Part shown: positions 1 through 7,588 of the stretch, one piece after another
How positions within the stretch are numbered: position 1 is the first letter of the stretch
Layout of the letters: every line of letters begins with the position of its first letter
NCBI GenBank assembly: GCA_007123465.1
Contig: SKLB01000143.1
Span: forward strand, 1 to 10,323
DNA length: 10,323 nt
DNA from: Spirochaetales bacterium
GTDB taxonomy: Bacteria > Spirochaetota > Spirochaetia > DSM-27196 > PWMO01
Direction: 5' to 3'
The notes under the pieces: model-generated
The model's input: only the letters and a program-made list of their open reading frames with translations
Databases searched by the model: none
Told to the model about the DNA's origin: nothing
Made by a program: the position numbers and the translations under genes

Positions 1-1
1 A

Positions 2-70
2 CTTTACGAGAAGCACCGCAAGAACCGGCGTCCGGTCAGTGAATCGGCCAGTGAATCGGGTGGTACCTGA
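2..70 (+). CDS. C-terminal tail of an unidentified protein, cut by the window edge
   Basis: A reading frame is open from the first bases to a TGA at 68-70. It encodes 22 residues that begin LYEKHRKNRR and end in a Ser/Glu/Gly-rich tail (SESASESGGT). The basic stretch followed by a hydrophilic tail would suit the cytoplasmic end of a membrane permease. The next gene, 53 bases on, is a metal-binding protein, so a ZnuB-type permease or the ATPase of the same importer is a reasonable guess from context only. A second frame is also open here (3-128), but its composition is less protein-like. The tail contains a 12-base near-tandem duplication (units at about 35-46 and 47-58) that makes the SES-A-SES pattern. 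The identity cannot be settled from this piece. Confidence 0.4.
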   Translation, partial: LYEKHRKNRRPVSESASESGGT

Positions 71-111
71 CACACGTCGAGGCAAAAGAGCACATTGCAT
101 TCAAGCGCATC

Positions 112-117
112 AAGGAG
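112..117 (+). promoter_or_regulatory. Ribosome binding site of the metal-binding protein gene
   Basis: AAGGAG lies six bases before the ATG at 124. This fixes the start despite the unusually long hydrophilic stretch that precedes the signal peptide core. Confidence 0.75.
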
Positions 118-123
118 AAAGTA

Positions 124-945
124 ATGAGTGAGAAAAGAGACACGAATCACCACGAATTGAAGATCAGCCAGTGCCGGGCGAAGAACCGGGCGTTGCTGCC
201 GATCATCCTGACGCTGTTCGCACTGGCTGCTTTCACCCACCCCGCTGCGGCTCAGCAGCAGGTGCTTGCGACGACTCCCTGGACGGCGGCCTTCGCTCAC
301 GCCGCGGGCGCCCACCGGGTTGAGCTCCTGGCACCGTACGAAATGCGTCATCCGCCGGAGTACGAACTGCGTGCCACCGATCTGCGACGGGTGGAGAACG
401 CGGACCTGGTGGTTTACGCCGGGTACGAGACGATGATGGACCGCCTGGAGCGCGTTCTGGGTGACGCCAACGTGTCGTCCGTGCAGATAACAACCACCCA
501 CACCATGGCGGCGATAGAGGAGGCGGTGATGCAGATTGCCGTCGCGCTCGGCACGGAGAACGAGGCCCGCGGGAACCTCGCGGAGATCCGCAGTTTCCTG
601 GATGATTGGCGCGACGAAATCCGCTCGATGGGTCTGCATCGCCGGAGGGTGCTGGTTCACGGGTTCCAGGTGCAGCTGATGGAGGATCTGGGCGTTCCGG
701 TGGCAGGCCGCTTCGGTCCGGCACCGCTGGAGGCGCAGCAGATCGTGCGCTTCTCCCGGGAAGGCGCCGCGCTGATCGTGGACAACTGGCATAACGAGGT
801 GGCCCAACCGTTCCGGGAGACGCTTCCCGGCGTCCCGATCGTCTCGTTCATCAACTTTCCCGGCCACGAAGGGACTCGGACCTTGCTGGAGGTCCTGAGC
901 TATAACCGCTCGGCTCTGCGAGAGGGGTTCGGTGCCGCACGGTGA
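124..945 (+). CDS. Metal ABC transporter substrate-binding protein, ZnuA/TroA family
   Basis: This 273-residue protein should bind a transition metal (Zn or Mn in this family) in the periplasm and deliver it to an ABC permease. It has a long basic N-region, a hydrophobic core at about residues 23-37 and a likely signal peptidase I site after AAA at 41-43. Family features follow: the first metal histidine in HPPEYE (H76), the helix start LRRVENADLVVYAG (87-100), a histidine at 126 where the family usually has DPHxW, H179 in VLVHGF, and the C-terminal pattern FINFPGHEGTRTLLEVLSYN (242-261). The histidine-rich loop of classical ZnuA is missing, and the usual fourth ligand, an aspartate near the C-terminus, is not evident; H248 or E249 may replace it. 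Which metal it binds is therefore unclear. The gene probably closes an operon that starts before the window. Two TGA codons stand in frame at its end (943 and 949). Confidence 0.8.
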   Translation: MSEKRDTNHHELKISQCRAKNRALLPIILTLFALAAFTHPAAAQQQVLATTPWTAAFAHAAGAHRVELLAPYEMRHPPEYELRATDLRRVENADLVVYAGYETMMDRLERVLGDANVSSVQITTTHTMAAIEEAVMQIAVALGTENEARGNLAEIRSFLDDWRDEIRSMGLHRRRVLVHGFQVQLMEDLGVPVAGRFGPAPLEAQQIVRFSREGAALIVDNWHNEVAQPFRETLPGVPIVSFINFPGHEGTRTLLEVLSYNRSALREGFGAAR

Positions 946-1081
946 CGGTGAAAACCGGCGGGGGCGGGTTGGACCTGGACCCAGCGAGGGCTTTCGGCCT
1001 GCAGGAGTTCGACGATATCGGGCCGTGAGGTGACCATATCACCCCGGGGTCCCGCGGAGCTTCTCCCCCGCGCGCAAAGCG

Positions 1082-1108
1082 GCGGACTGTCTCGCATACT
1101 CAGTCCGC
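1082..1108. terminator. Perfect 8-bp inverted repeat downstream of the metal-binding protein gene
   Basis: GCGGACTG and CAGTCCGC form an 8-bp stem with an 11-base loop. No T-run follows on either strand, so it is at best a weak or rho-assisted terminator for the plus-strand metal gene that ends about 135 bases earlier. It lies within the far end of the minus-strand pseudogene and may be accidental. Confidence 0.25.
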
Positions 1109-1530
1109 GGATATAGCGCTTGATCGCTTCTTCGATGTCGAAGAGATTTGCTCCATCGGGTACGTTCAGCGGCTCTTCAGGCTGGAGCAGCATACCGGCG
1201 TCGGAGGTCAATTGCTGAAGGACACCTTCACGATAATCGGTCAGTTGTTTGGTGAGCGTCTCAGCACGCTCTCGAGCTCGTCGGCCTGCATATTCCGGTA
1301 GACCCCTTCCTGAATTCGCTCTATGAACCGAATTACATTGAACGCATCGGTGTGCTGCGGGGAAAGTTCTTCTCAAAGCATACCCTCGGGAACTTCCAGG
1401 GTTGTTAGCACCTCACATGATCGATGCCGAGGTAATCCCAATTCGGCGCGCCCTTTTTGAACCCAAGGAGATAATCCCGATCACCGTTGGTGAGCTAGGG
1501 CAGGACCAAGGCGAGTGCGTGCAGGTCTTG
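1098..1530 (-). pseudogene. Decayed minus-strand coding remnant, possibly of an AbiEii-like nucleotidyltransferase
   Basis: Three stretches of protein-like sequence follow one another on the minus strand in different frames. The first (1530 to 1405) has an internal TAG at 1497 and reads GDRDYLLGFKKGAPNWDYLG before a TAA. The second is open through a TGA at 1375 and on to 1241, and includes EELSPQHTDAFNVIRFIERI. The third (about 1265 to 1098) includes QQLTSDAGMLLQPEEPLNVP and then FDIEEAIKRYIRGLS. Codon choice in each stretch looks like real coding DNA, and joining them needs at least two frame changes and the loss of two stops. The first stretch recalls the region before the LPAVxWK motif in AbiEii/AbiGii-type nucleotidyltransferase toxins; this is from memory and weak. 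The later stretches are not recognised and might belong to a second gene. No start is visible. Confidence 0.45.
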
Positions 1531-1646
1531 TGTCACTTGTCAACCGCGCCGTTTCTAAGGCAGAATCACGGGCATTGGCCCAATACCTTCAGTAACACCG
1601 GCGCAGCTGTCGGCGAAGTGCGTCGAAAATACGGAAGCAGGGAATC

Positions 1647-1966
1647 ATGCGCCTACTGCAATACCACGACCGGGAGCCAACGCTCCGCTATGGTGTGGTT
1701 TTTTTATACCGCTTGCCGTGATGATTACATTTCGGGCGGCGGTTCAGCCGCTGATTCAGGCCGGTATAGCGCGGGGTGCGAGCTCTGCAGTGCACAGTCT
1801 TGCTGTATACGGCGTGGCGTGGAGTCTGGTGATTAATCTCGTTGCACCGCTGCGGATGCTGCACAATTGTGCGATCGTACATGCGCCCGGTTGTGATCAC
1901 CCTGCCTGGCCGCGCGTGTTGCGCAGGAACAGGCGGATGGCCGCCGCGAGGGAGCGATTGAAGTGA
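1647..1966 (+). pseudogene. Truncated, frameshifted N-terminus resembling a MATE-type multidrug exporter
   Basis: From an ATG at 1647, preceded by AGGGA, the frame reads MRLLQYHDREPTLRYGVV and then meets a run of seven T (1699-1705). Past the run that frame stops at once, while the -1 frame continues with FFIPLAVMITFRAAVQPLIQ and AVYGVAWSLVINLVAPLRML. The joined sequence matches the general pattern of a MATE transporter N-terminus: a short cytoplasmic lead, then FF-PLA, QPL-AGIAR and an AxYGVA-SL---xAP-xML helix. Only about 106 residues remain, against roughly 450 in the family, and the frame ends at a TGA that overlaps the next gene's GTG by four bases (GTGA). I read it as a remnant. The family call rests on pattern memory alone. 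Alternatively it could be a short expressed membrane peptide coupled to the next gene. Confidence 0.45.
1948..1954 (+). promoter_or_regulatory. Ribosome binding site of the SDR gene
   Basis: GAGGGAG sits eight bases before the GTG at 1963 and supports that codon as the start. No ATG is available near the glycine-rich nucleotide-binding motif. Confidence 0.65.
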
Positions 1967-2847
1967 CGGGACGGTATATCCTGATCGGAGGGACCGGGTT
2001 CTTTGGTGCGGCGCTGGCGCGAGAGCTGCGTGCGCGCGGGCTGGCGGTGGTGACACTGGCACGCGGCTCGCGGGGCGCGCGGCAGCAGCCTGACGTCTGC
2101 GTTGACGTGGTGCACGAGCCCGAGCGCCTCTCAAGTGTGTTTGAGCCCGGCGACAGCGTGGTCTACCTCGCCGGGCTGAGCCCGTTGAAGCGGCCGGTCG
2201 GCGGCCGGCGGCGATACCGCGAGGTGCATCTGACGGGACTGCGTGCGGTGCTGAAGGCGGCCGAGTCGCGTGGGTTGTTGCGCTTTGTGCAGGTAAGCGC
2301 GCTGGGAGTGAGGCCCGGCGATGGCTCAGCGTACGGCGAGACCAAGGCGCGCGCGACAGAGATGCTGCGTGCAGCCGCTGCCGGCGCTAAGGCGTCAGGG
2401 CAGGCCATGGTTGTTGAGCCGTCGGTGCTCTTCGGCGAGGGGAGCGAGATCATCCGCGCGCTGAAGCTGGCGTCGCGGCTGCCGCTGGTTCCGCTGCCGC
2501 AGATCGCGGCGCAAATCCGGCCAATCCACGTGGCCGATGCGGCGCGCCGACTGGCCGAAGTCCTGACCGCCAAGCGGCTCCCGGAACGGCTGGAACTCAC
2601 CGGTCCACAGCTGCTTACCTTCCACCAGCTGGCAGCCGCCTACCTGGAGCCGCGCGGCACGCGGATGGTACTGCTGCCCCGGTTGCTGACGCGCATACTG
2701 GTGCGCGTGGCATCCTGGGTGAAGCTTCCCGGGGCACCAACCGAGCTTGAGGCGATGCTGGCCCTGGACAACGCCGGCTCGCCGCCGCCGCGACCTCAGG
2801 AGCTGATTGTGTTTAGCAAGTGGGCTTCCGTACGCGATAGCGAATAA
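1963..2847 (+). CDS. NAD(P)-binding SDR-family epimerase/reductase (atypical, NDUFA9-like)
   Basis: This 294-residue cytoplasmic oxidoreductase has unknown substrate. The Rossmann motif GGTGFFG lies at residues 9-15, right after the first beta strand, so the GTG start gives a complete N-terminus. The extended-SDR pattern follows: VVYLAGLS (67-73), FVQVSALG (108-115), and the catalytic-type YGETK with Tyr124 and Lys128. VVEPSVLFGEGSEI (150-163), RPIHVADAARRL (186-197) and the late ELTGPQLLTF (211-220) are typical of the NmrA/NDUFA9-like branch of atypical SDRs, whose members include sugar epimerases, quinone-complex accessory proteins and carotenoid or sterol enzymes. The length is normal and there are no breaks. 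The gene overlaps the MATE-like remnant by four bases and converges on the betaine operon. Codon use is strongly GC-rich, in contrast to the decayed zone before it. I cannot name the substrate. Confidence 0.8.
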   Translation: MTGRYILIGGTGFFGAALARELRARGLAVVTLARGSRGARQQPDVCVDVVHEPERLSSVFEPGDSVVYLAGLSPLKRPVGGRRRYREVHLTGLRAVLKAAESRGLLRFVQVSALGVRPGDGSAYGETKARATEMLRAAAAGAKASGQAMVVEPSVLFGEGSEIIRALKLASRLPLVPLPQIAAQIRPIHVADAARRLAEVLTAKRLPERLELTGPQLLTFHQLAAAYLEPRGTRMVLLPRLLTRILVRVASWVKLPGAPTELEAMLALDNAGSPPPRPQELIVFSKWASVRDSE

Positions 2848-2971
2848 CCAGGCACCACGGTTATGGTACGCGGCAAGAGCCTGTTTCCATGTCATGCCTT
2901 TCAACAGCACATCGAGCGATAGTTGCGGCGCCTTATGCGCGACAATGGCGACATGCCGGAATCTATACCAG

Positions 2972-2996
2972 AAAAGAGCGCCGAATTGAAGCGCTC
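2972..2996 (-). terminator. Rho-independent terminator of the betaine uptake operon
   Basis: Read on the minus strand, GAGCGC, a nine-base loop and GCGCTC form a 6-bp stem followed at once by TTTT and then CTGG. It begins eight bases after the proW stop codon. On the plus strand no T-run follows, so it should not stop transcription coming from the SDR gene. Confidence 0.7.
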
Positions 2997-3004
2997 GTCT
3001 GGTG

Positions 3005-3949
3005 TTAGCCGGCCAGGTCAGAAGAGTCCGAAATACTCTTGGAGGATTCCTTTTGCGCTTCTTCGCTCGCTTCCGTCTCGGTATCCTCGCCGGTGGCAGC
3101 TTCCACCTTCTTTGCCCTGGCAAATGCGGTGGTGATCCGGTCAATGATTATCGCCAGAAATACAATTGAGATACCCGCCTCGAAACCCTGGCCGATGTTT
3201 ACGCGGTTGATCGCCAGCAGAACTTCCATTCCCAGCCCGCGGTTTCCGATCATCGAGCCGATCACTACCATGGCCAGCGCCATCATTGTGGTCTGGTTCA
3301 CACCAACCATGATCGATGGTCGGGCCAGGGGCAGCTGCACATCAAACAGAAGGTTCCAACGGTCCGCACCAAACGCGGTTGAGGCCTCGATCACCGCGGG
3401 TGGTACCTCGCGGATCCCCACATTGGTCAACCGAATGACCGGCGGTATTGCGTAGATTACCGTTGCAAACGTTGCAGGAACACGCCCAAGGCCAAACAGC
3501 ATCAATGCCGGGATCAGGTAGACAAAGGACGGCATCGTCTGCATTGCGTCCAGAATCGGCGTCAGCACGTTACGTACGGAATTATTCCAGGCCATGAGAA
3601 TGCCCAAAGGAATCCCCAGCGTGATCGAGAACGCCACGGCAACGATAACCACAGACAGAGTATTCATCGCGTGGGTCCAATACCCGAAGGCCCCAACCAT
3701 GAAAAGCAGGATCGCCATGGCAATCCCCGATCGTTTGCTGCCGATAGCACGCCACGCCAGAACCCCCACACCGATGACCGCCAGCCACCACGGTATGAAC
3801 AACAGCGACCGTTCCACCGCAATCAGGATCTGCAGCCCCACATCTCCGACCCAGTCGAAGAACCAGCCCATATTCGTAAGCACCCATCGCATGGCGAGAT
3901 CAACCCGGTCGGCTACGGGAAAACGAATCCAATCGGGGAAATCACGCAT
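3005..3949 (-). CDS. proW: Glycine betaine/proline betaine ABC transporter permease
   Basis: This 314-residue inner-membrane permease forms the channel for betaine import with ProV and ProX. About six hydrophobic segments are visible (roughly residues 36-68, 76-90, 97-120, 138-155, 159-172, 212-236 and 254-270, some merging). The EAA loop that docks on the ATPase reads EASTAFGADRWNLLFDVQLP (188-207). The motif QTMPSFVYLIPALMLFGLG (137-155) and the stretch from MVVIGSMIGNRGLG onward are typical of ProW/OpuAB. The charged tail after residue 280 is Glu/Ser-rich and non-conserved in look. The start is taken at 3949 because GGAGGA lies just upstream; an ATG eight codons earlier (3973) has no such site and lies deep in proV. 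The chosen start overlaps the proV stop by eight bases, so the two are probably translationally coupled. Confidence 0.92.
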   Translation of the reverse strand: MRDFPDWIRFPVADRVDLAMRWVLTNMGWFFDWVGDVGLQILIAVERSLLFIPWWLAVIGVGVLAWRAIGSKRSGIAMAILLFMVGAFGYWTHAMNTLSVVIVAVAFSITLGIPLGILMAWNNSVRNVLTPILDAMQTMPSFVYLIPALMLFGLGRVPATFATVIYAIPPVIRLTNVGIREVPPAVIEASTAFGADRWNLLFDVQLPLARPSIMVGVNQTTMMALAMVVIGSMIGNRGLGMEVLLAINRVNIGQGFEAGISIVFLAIIIDRITTAFARAKKVEAATGEDTETEASEEAQKESSKSISDSSDLAG

Positions 3950-5195
3950 CGTCTTCCTCCGTTGACAGGGCATTCAGGATGGCCCGCGGCCGGACAACAC
4001 CAAGCAACCTGCCCTGGTCATCGGTCACCGGAAGGGGGTAGCTCCCGGAACTGACCAACCCGAACAGATCTTCGATAATCACATCCGGCTTTACCGGTTC
4101 CAGGTATTGCAGGTCGTCTTTCTCCACGGTGGCGCGCTTTTCTTTGGCCAGACGCTCGATCACGTCCCGCGTAGCAACACCGAGATATATCCGTTTTCGA
4201 TCCACAACAAACGACCACTCCCGCTTCTGGTGCTCCATTTCCGTGCGCGCCGTGAGCGGTCCCTGCCAGCGGTACAAGAGCATTTCCGGTTCTTCCATCA
4301 CCGTTGAGGCGGTAAAAACACGCGCGGGACTCGCGTCACGCGTAAAAGCGCGCACGTATTCATCGAAAGGATTACTCAGGATCTCCTCGGGGTCGGCCAC
4401 CTGGATCACCTGACCGTCGCGCATGATAGCGATCCGGTCTCCCAGCTTCAGCGCCTCGGGAAGGTCATGGGTGACGAAGATGATTGTCTTGCCGATATCA
4501 CCCTGGAGGTCGACCAGCTCATCCTGCATCTGCCGTCGAATCAGCGGATCCAGACCGCTGAACGGTTCATCCATCAACAGAATATCCGGATTCTTGGCCA
4601 GGGCCCGCGCGAGACCTACCCGTTGCTGCATCCCGCCGGACAGCGATGCGGGATAATAGTTCTCCCACCCCCCCAGGCCGACCATTTTCAGCGCCTCCAT
4701 CGCCCGCGCTACCCGCTCACCCTTCTCGTCGCGGCGCAACCGCAGTCCGTAGGCGGCGTTTTCCAGCACCGTGTAGTGCGGCAGAAGACCGTAACCCTGA
4801 AACACCATGCTCACAAGGTTACGGCGAAACTCCAGCAGTTCCTTATGCGACATGGCGCCAACATCTTTGCCGTCAACATGCAGCGTACCGGAGGTGGGCT
4901 CCACAAGACGCAGGAGTGTCCGGATCATGGTGGACTTGCCGCTTCCCGACAGCCCCATGAGTACGAAGAGCTCCCCGGCTTTCACTTCCAGATTGACGTC
5001 GCGCAACCCGACCACGCAGCCGGTTCTTCGCTGAAGTTCTTTCTTGGGCAGATCGCGGTATTTTGGCTCCAGAACCCGTTCCGGATTTCGCCCGAATACC
5101 TTCCAGATGCCGTGCGCACGAACCGCTATTTGGGAGTCCGAGGGATTCAGGGGTGCCGCCTGCACACCCCCGCTGGACTCACTTTGATTACTCAC
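3942..5195 (-). CDS. proV: Glycine betaine/proline betaine ABC transporter ATPase with CBS region
   Basis: This 417-residue ATPase powers betaine import on the cytoplasmic face. It shows Walker A GLSGSGKST (81-89), the Q-loop glutamine at 133, the signature LSGGMQQR (185-192), Walker B ILLMDE (205-210) and the H-loop VTHD with His243. The N-terminal lead LEPKYRDLPKKELQRRTG (42-59) is typical of ProV/OpuAA. The part from about 300 to 415 fits a pair of CBS domains, which in the related OpuA transporter sense ionic strength. The sequence ends in an acidic EEDDA. The start is GTG, with CACGAGG about six bases upstream in the short gap after proX. Length is close to E. coli ProV (400). Confidence 0.95.
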   Translation of the reverse strand: MSNQSESSGGVQAAPLNPSDSQIAVRAHGIWKVFGRNPERVLEPKYRDLPKKELQRRTGCVVGLRDVNLEVKAGELFVLMGLSGSGKSTMIRTLLRLVEPTSGTLHVDGKDVGAMSHKELLEFRRNLVSMVFQGYGLLPHYTVLENAAYGLRLRRDEKGERVARAMEALKMVGLGGWENYYPASLSGGMQQRVGLARALAKNPDILLMDEPFSGLDPLIRRQMQDELVDLQGDIGKTIIFVTHDLPEALKLGDRIAIMRDGQVIQVADPEEILSNPFDEYVRAFTRDASPARVFTASTVMEEPEMLLYRWQGPLTARTEMEHQKREWSFVVDRKRIYLGVATRDVIERLAKEKRATVEKDDLQYLEPVKPDVIIEDLFGLVSSGSYPLPVTDDQGRLLGVVRPRAILNALSTEEDDA

Positions 5196-5210
5196 AGAAC
5201 CTCGTGTTTA

Positions 5211-6188
5211 TTACTGCAGGGCAGCACGCACGTTACCGGCCACTTCGCCGCTCACCCAATCAGTCCAGACGTCTTCGCGATTGCCCAGAAACCACTCTGC
5301 CGCCTGTTCGGCGTTGTCCACCTCATTTGCCAGCACGTTGAGGAACTCATTGTTCACCGCAACGGTTGTACTGTAGCGGGACAGAAAATCCTTAACCTCG
5401 GGCAGGCGCTCTGCACTATCGACATTCATCAGAATATCGACCTCCGCTGCAGGAAATTCGGATCCTTCCAGGCGGACCATATCCAGTTCATACATGATAG
5501 CGGTGGGTTCCCAGTAATAGCCTACCCAGGGCTCACCACGATCGTACGCGCCCCGCATCGAGGCGGCCAACGCGGTCCCTGAACCGGGTAGAAACCCGGT
5601 GAACACGTCGGTCAGCTCGAACTCTTCCAGAATCTGCTCGCTGACATCAACGGCAGCCCAACCGGGAGGAGGAAAGATAATCTGTCCCATCCCAGGATTC
5701 TCGCGGTCCGGAAACAGCTCTACATAATCGCGCAGGTCCGCCACGGAACGCAGATTCGGCGCCATTGGCTCAATGCCGCGTTCCCGATCACCTTCAATCA
5801 TGTAGCGCGGCACCCACCACCCCTGCGGGCCGTCGGGCAGGTTCTTGCCCACGTTCACGATTCGCCCTGCTTCGTACTCCCGTTCATATGCTTCCGGGAA
5901 GTTGGTGTGCCATGACTCCATATTGATATCGATGTCACCAGAAGCGAGACCGTTGAACAACGGAATCGTATCGCCCGGGATATAGTCCGCGCTGTATCCG
6001 CCGTAGCCGTTTTCCAGGATGAACGCGACAATCCGATTATGAACCAGAATGCTGTCCCACGATGCATCGGCCATCGTGACCTGCACTACCTCACTGTCCT
6101 CCGGCTGTCCGCAGCCAAAAAATGCGGCCGGTGCCAACACTATGGTTGCTATCAACAGCCCTACATAGGCAATTTTTCTTGTTTGCAT
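5211..6188 (-). CDS. proX: Glycine betaine/proline betaine-binding lipoprotein
   Basis: This protein should capture betaine outside the cytoplasmic membrane for ProVW. From the chosen ATG the product has 325 residues, with a basic start MQTRKIAY, a hydrophobic core and AFFGC, where Cys26 is the likely lipid anchor. Binding-box aromatics are present as expected for OpuAC/ProX proteins: W44 in ADASWDS, W93 in ESWHTNFPEAYE (91-102), the pair W124-W125, and W226 in YYWEPT. The start at 6188 has AGGGGA upstream; an alternative 20 codons earlier would begin upstream of the promoter's own start of transcription. Fifteen bases separate its stop from the proV start. The order X-V-W, binding protein first, differs from E. 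coli proVWX. The mature protein is acidic, which suits a salt-exposed surface. Confidence 0.93.
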   Translation of the reverse strand: MQTRKIAYVGLLIATIVLAPAAFFGCGQPEDSEVVQVTMADASWDSILVHNRIVAFILENGYGGYSADYIPGDTIPLFNGLASGDIDINMESWHTNFPEAYEREYEAGRIVNVGKNLPDGPQGWWVPRYMIEGDRERGIEPMAPNLRSVADLRDYVELFPDRENPGMGQIIFPPPGWAAVDVSEQILEEFELTDVFTGFLPGSGTALAASMRGAYDRGEPWVGYYWEPTAIMYELDMVRLEGSEFPAAEVDILMNVDSAERLPEVKDFLSRYSTTVAVNNEFLNVLANEVDNAEQAAEWFLGNREDVWTDWVSGEVAGNVRAALQ

Positions 6189-6219
6189 CTGTTTTCCCCT
6201 TTTTTGAGTTCCTGAAATG

Positions 6220-6248
6220 ATAGTAGGGCCATGCCCGGTTAAGGTCAA
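6220..6248 (-). promoter_or_regulatory. Sigma70-type promoter of the proX-proV-proW operon
   Basis: On the minus strand TTGACC (6248-6243) and TACTAT (6225-6220) are separated by exactly 17 bases. Transcription would start near 6213 and give a leader of about 25 bases that includes the AAGGGGA ribosome site. The position supports the shorter proX start. An osmotic control site is not evident. Confidence 0.7.
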
Positions 6249-6298
6249 CCCGCAAAACCTTTGTGCATTATTGATTTATGTGCCAAAACACCGCCTGG

Positions 6299-7471
6299 TC
6301 AAATGACCGCCGCCTGCCGGTCGGCAACGCTGACGTCCAATGGCGGTGGAATCAACACAAAGTTTCCCACATGCTTCTTCTCAAGAAACTCCCGCTGGGC
6401 ATCGGCAATCCGCTCAAGGGGAAATGTCTTCGCCAGCAGCGGCCGCAATTCACCACGCTCGATGTAAGAGATGAGATTTGGAAAGACCGGCTCGTCCCAG
6501 GCGGTACAGCCGATCAACGTCAGATCTTTCAGATAGAAGGTGCGCATATCGAGTGTCACCATTGGTCCTCCGATCGCCCCGGAGGACGCGTATGATCCAC
6601 CTCGCTTCAGTGCTTTCAGCAACCCGCCAAAGGCCGGACCGGCAACGTTGTCAATAACCACGTCCACCGCGTTCTCGCCGAGCGCGTCAACAACATCGTC
6701 ATCACGATCAATCACACGATGCGCTCCCAGAGCCAGAACCTGTTCCATCTTTGCTTTTCCTGCAATCGCCGTCACGGTTGCGCCGCGTCGTTTTGCCAGT
6801 TGCACCACCGCTGAGCCGACACCCCCGGAGGCCCCGCTAACCAGAACATGCGCCCCTTCACTCACCGTGCTGCGATGAACCATGTTTTCTGCAGTTCCGT
6901 AGGCGCAAGGTATTGTAGCAAGCTCGGCATCGCTCCAATTGCAGTCAACGCTGAACACCTCCTTCGCGGGGACTTTGACAAACTGGGCAAAAGCGCCGTC
7001 GAAATCAGAGCCCATCCAGATGTTCTCCATGGACCCGAAACCGTACAGCCGCATGCAGGCGCGCACAAGCACGCGGGAACCGATCGTGCTTTCATCTCCG
7101 CCGGGGGCAACGGCAACGATACGGCCACAACAATCAGTACCCTGGATAAACGGGAACGGTGTTGTCTCGTTCCAGCCACCGTCTGCCTTATCGGTTGGCG
7201 ACTGTTCCTCGGCAGTTGCCGCATCCTCTGTACCGGCTGTAACTGAGGACGAGTACCAGCCAACGCGGGTATTTATTTCCGTGTTGTTGACTCCGGCGGC
7301 AAGGACGTGCAGGAGAACCTCACCCGGATCAAGCGCAGGCAGGCCTACCTCACGACACTGCAGTTTTTCGTAGCCTCCATTGCCGGAGGTAACAACAGCT
7401 TTCATCGTTTGTCGACCAGCCCGTGGGTCAAATCGGTCTTGTTTTGGATCCGTATCCCATTGCTCTCTCAT
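6299..7471 (-). CDS. Medium-chain dehydrogenase/reductase, quinone-oxidoreductase-like
   Basis: This 390-residue cytoplasmic NAD(P)H-dependent oxidoreductase has unknown substrate. The catalytic GroES-like part begins at MKAVVTSGNGGYEKL (from residue 23), and PGEVLLHVLAAGVNNTEINT follows. At the place where zinc alcohol dehydrogenases carry the catalytic cysteine there is NNTE, which points to a zinc-independent enzyme of the Qor type. GTDCCG lies at 111-116 and the Rossmann motif GASGGVGSA at 213-221. Between GWYSSSV (71-77) and the GTDCCG region lies an acidic, low-complexity insert of about 30 residues. The start at 7471 is chosen for AAAGGAAG seven bases upstream; the alternative ATG at 7405 has no such site, and the frame is also open further upstream without one. 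It reads the same way as the betaine operon but is separated from it by 110 bases holding that operon's promoter. Confidence 0.85.
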   Translation of the reverse strand: MREQWDTDPKQDRFDPRAGRQTMKAVVTSGNGGYEKLQCREVGLPALDPGEVLLHVLAAGVNNTEINTRVGWYSSSVTAGTEDAATAEEQSPTDKADGGWNETTPFPFIQGTDCCGRIVAVAPGGDESTIGSRVLVRACMRLYGFGSMENIWMGSDFDGAFAQFVKVPAKEVFSVDCNWSDAELATIPCAYGTAENMVHRSTVSEGAHVLVSGASGGVGSAVVQLAKRRGATVTAIAGKAKMEQVLALGAHRVIDRDDDVVDALGENAVDVVIDNVAGPAFGGLLKALKRGGSYASSGAIGGPMVTLDMRTFYLKDLTLIGCTAWDEPVFPNLISYIERGELRPLLAKTFPLERIADAQREFLEKKHVGNFVLIPPPLDVSVADRQAAVI

Positions 7472-7478
7472 GACGACA

Positions 7479-7486
7479 CTTCCTTT
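7479..7486 (-). promoter_or_regulatory. Ribosome binding site of the dehydrogenase gene
   Basis: AAAGGAAG on the minus strand, seven bases before the ATG at 7471, decides between several in-frame starts. Confidence 0.6.
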
Positions 7487-7588
7487 TGTTGCTTTCCATA
7501 TTGATCGATTCCATCGAGCGACACGCTCCGCATCGCGATGTTCATCTGCCTTCTGCATTTTCCACTTCTCCCGCGCGTGATCAAGCCC

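Noticed and set aside
1402..1836. Plus-strand frame of 144 codons in the decay zone
   Set aside because: Composition is not protein-like and both neighbouring coding-like signals are in other frames or on the other strand.
6297..6308. Inverted repeat GGTCAAATGACC over the dehydrogenase stop codon, with a second GGTCAA in the proX -35 box
   Set aside because: The stem is only five bases and one half-site is part of the promoter itself, so a regulator site is not supported.
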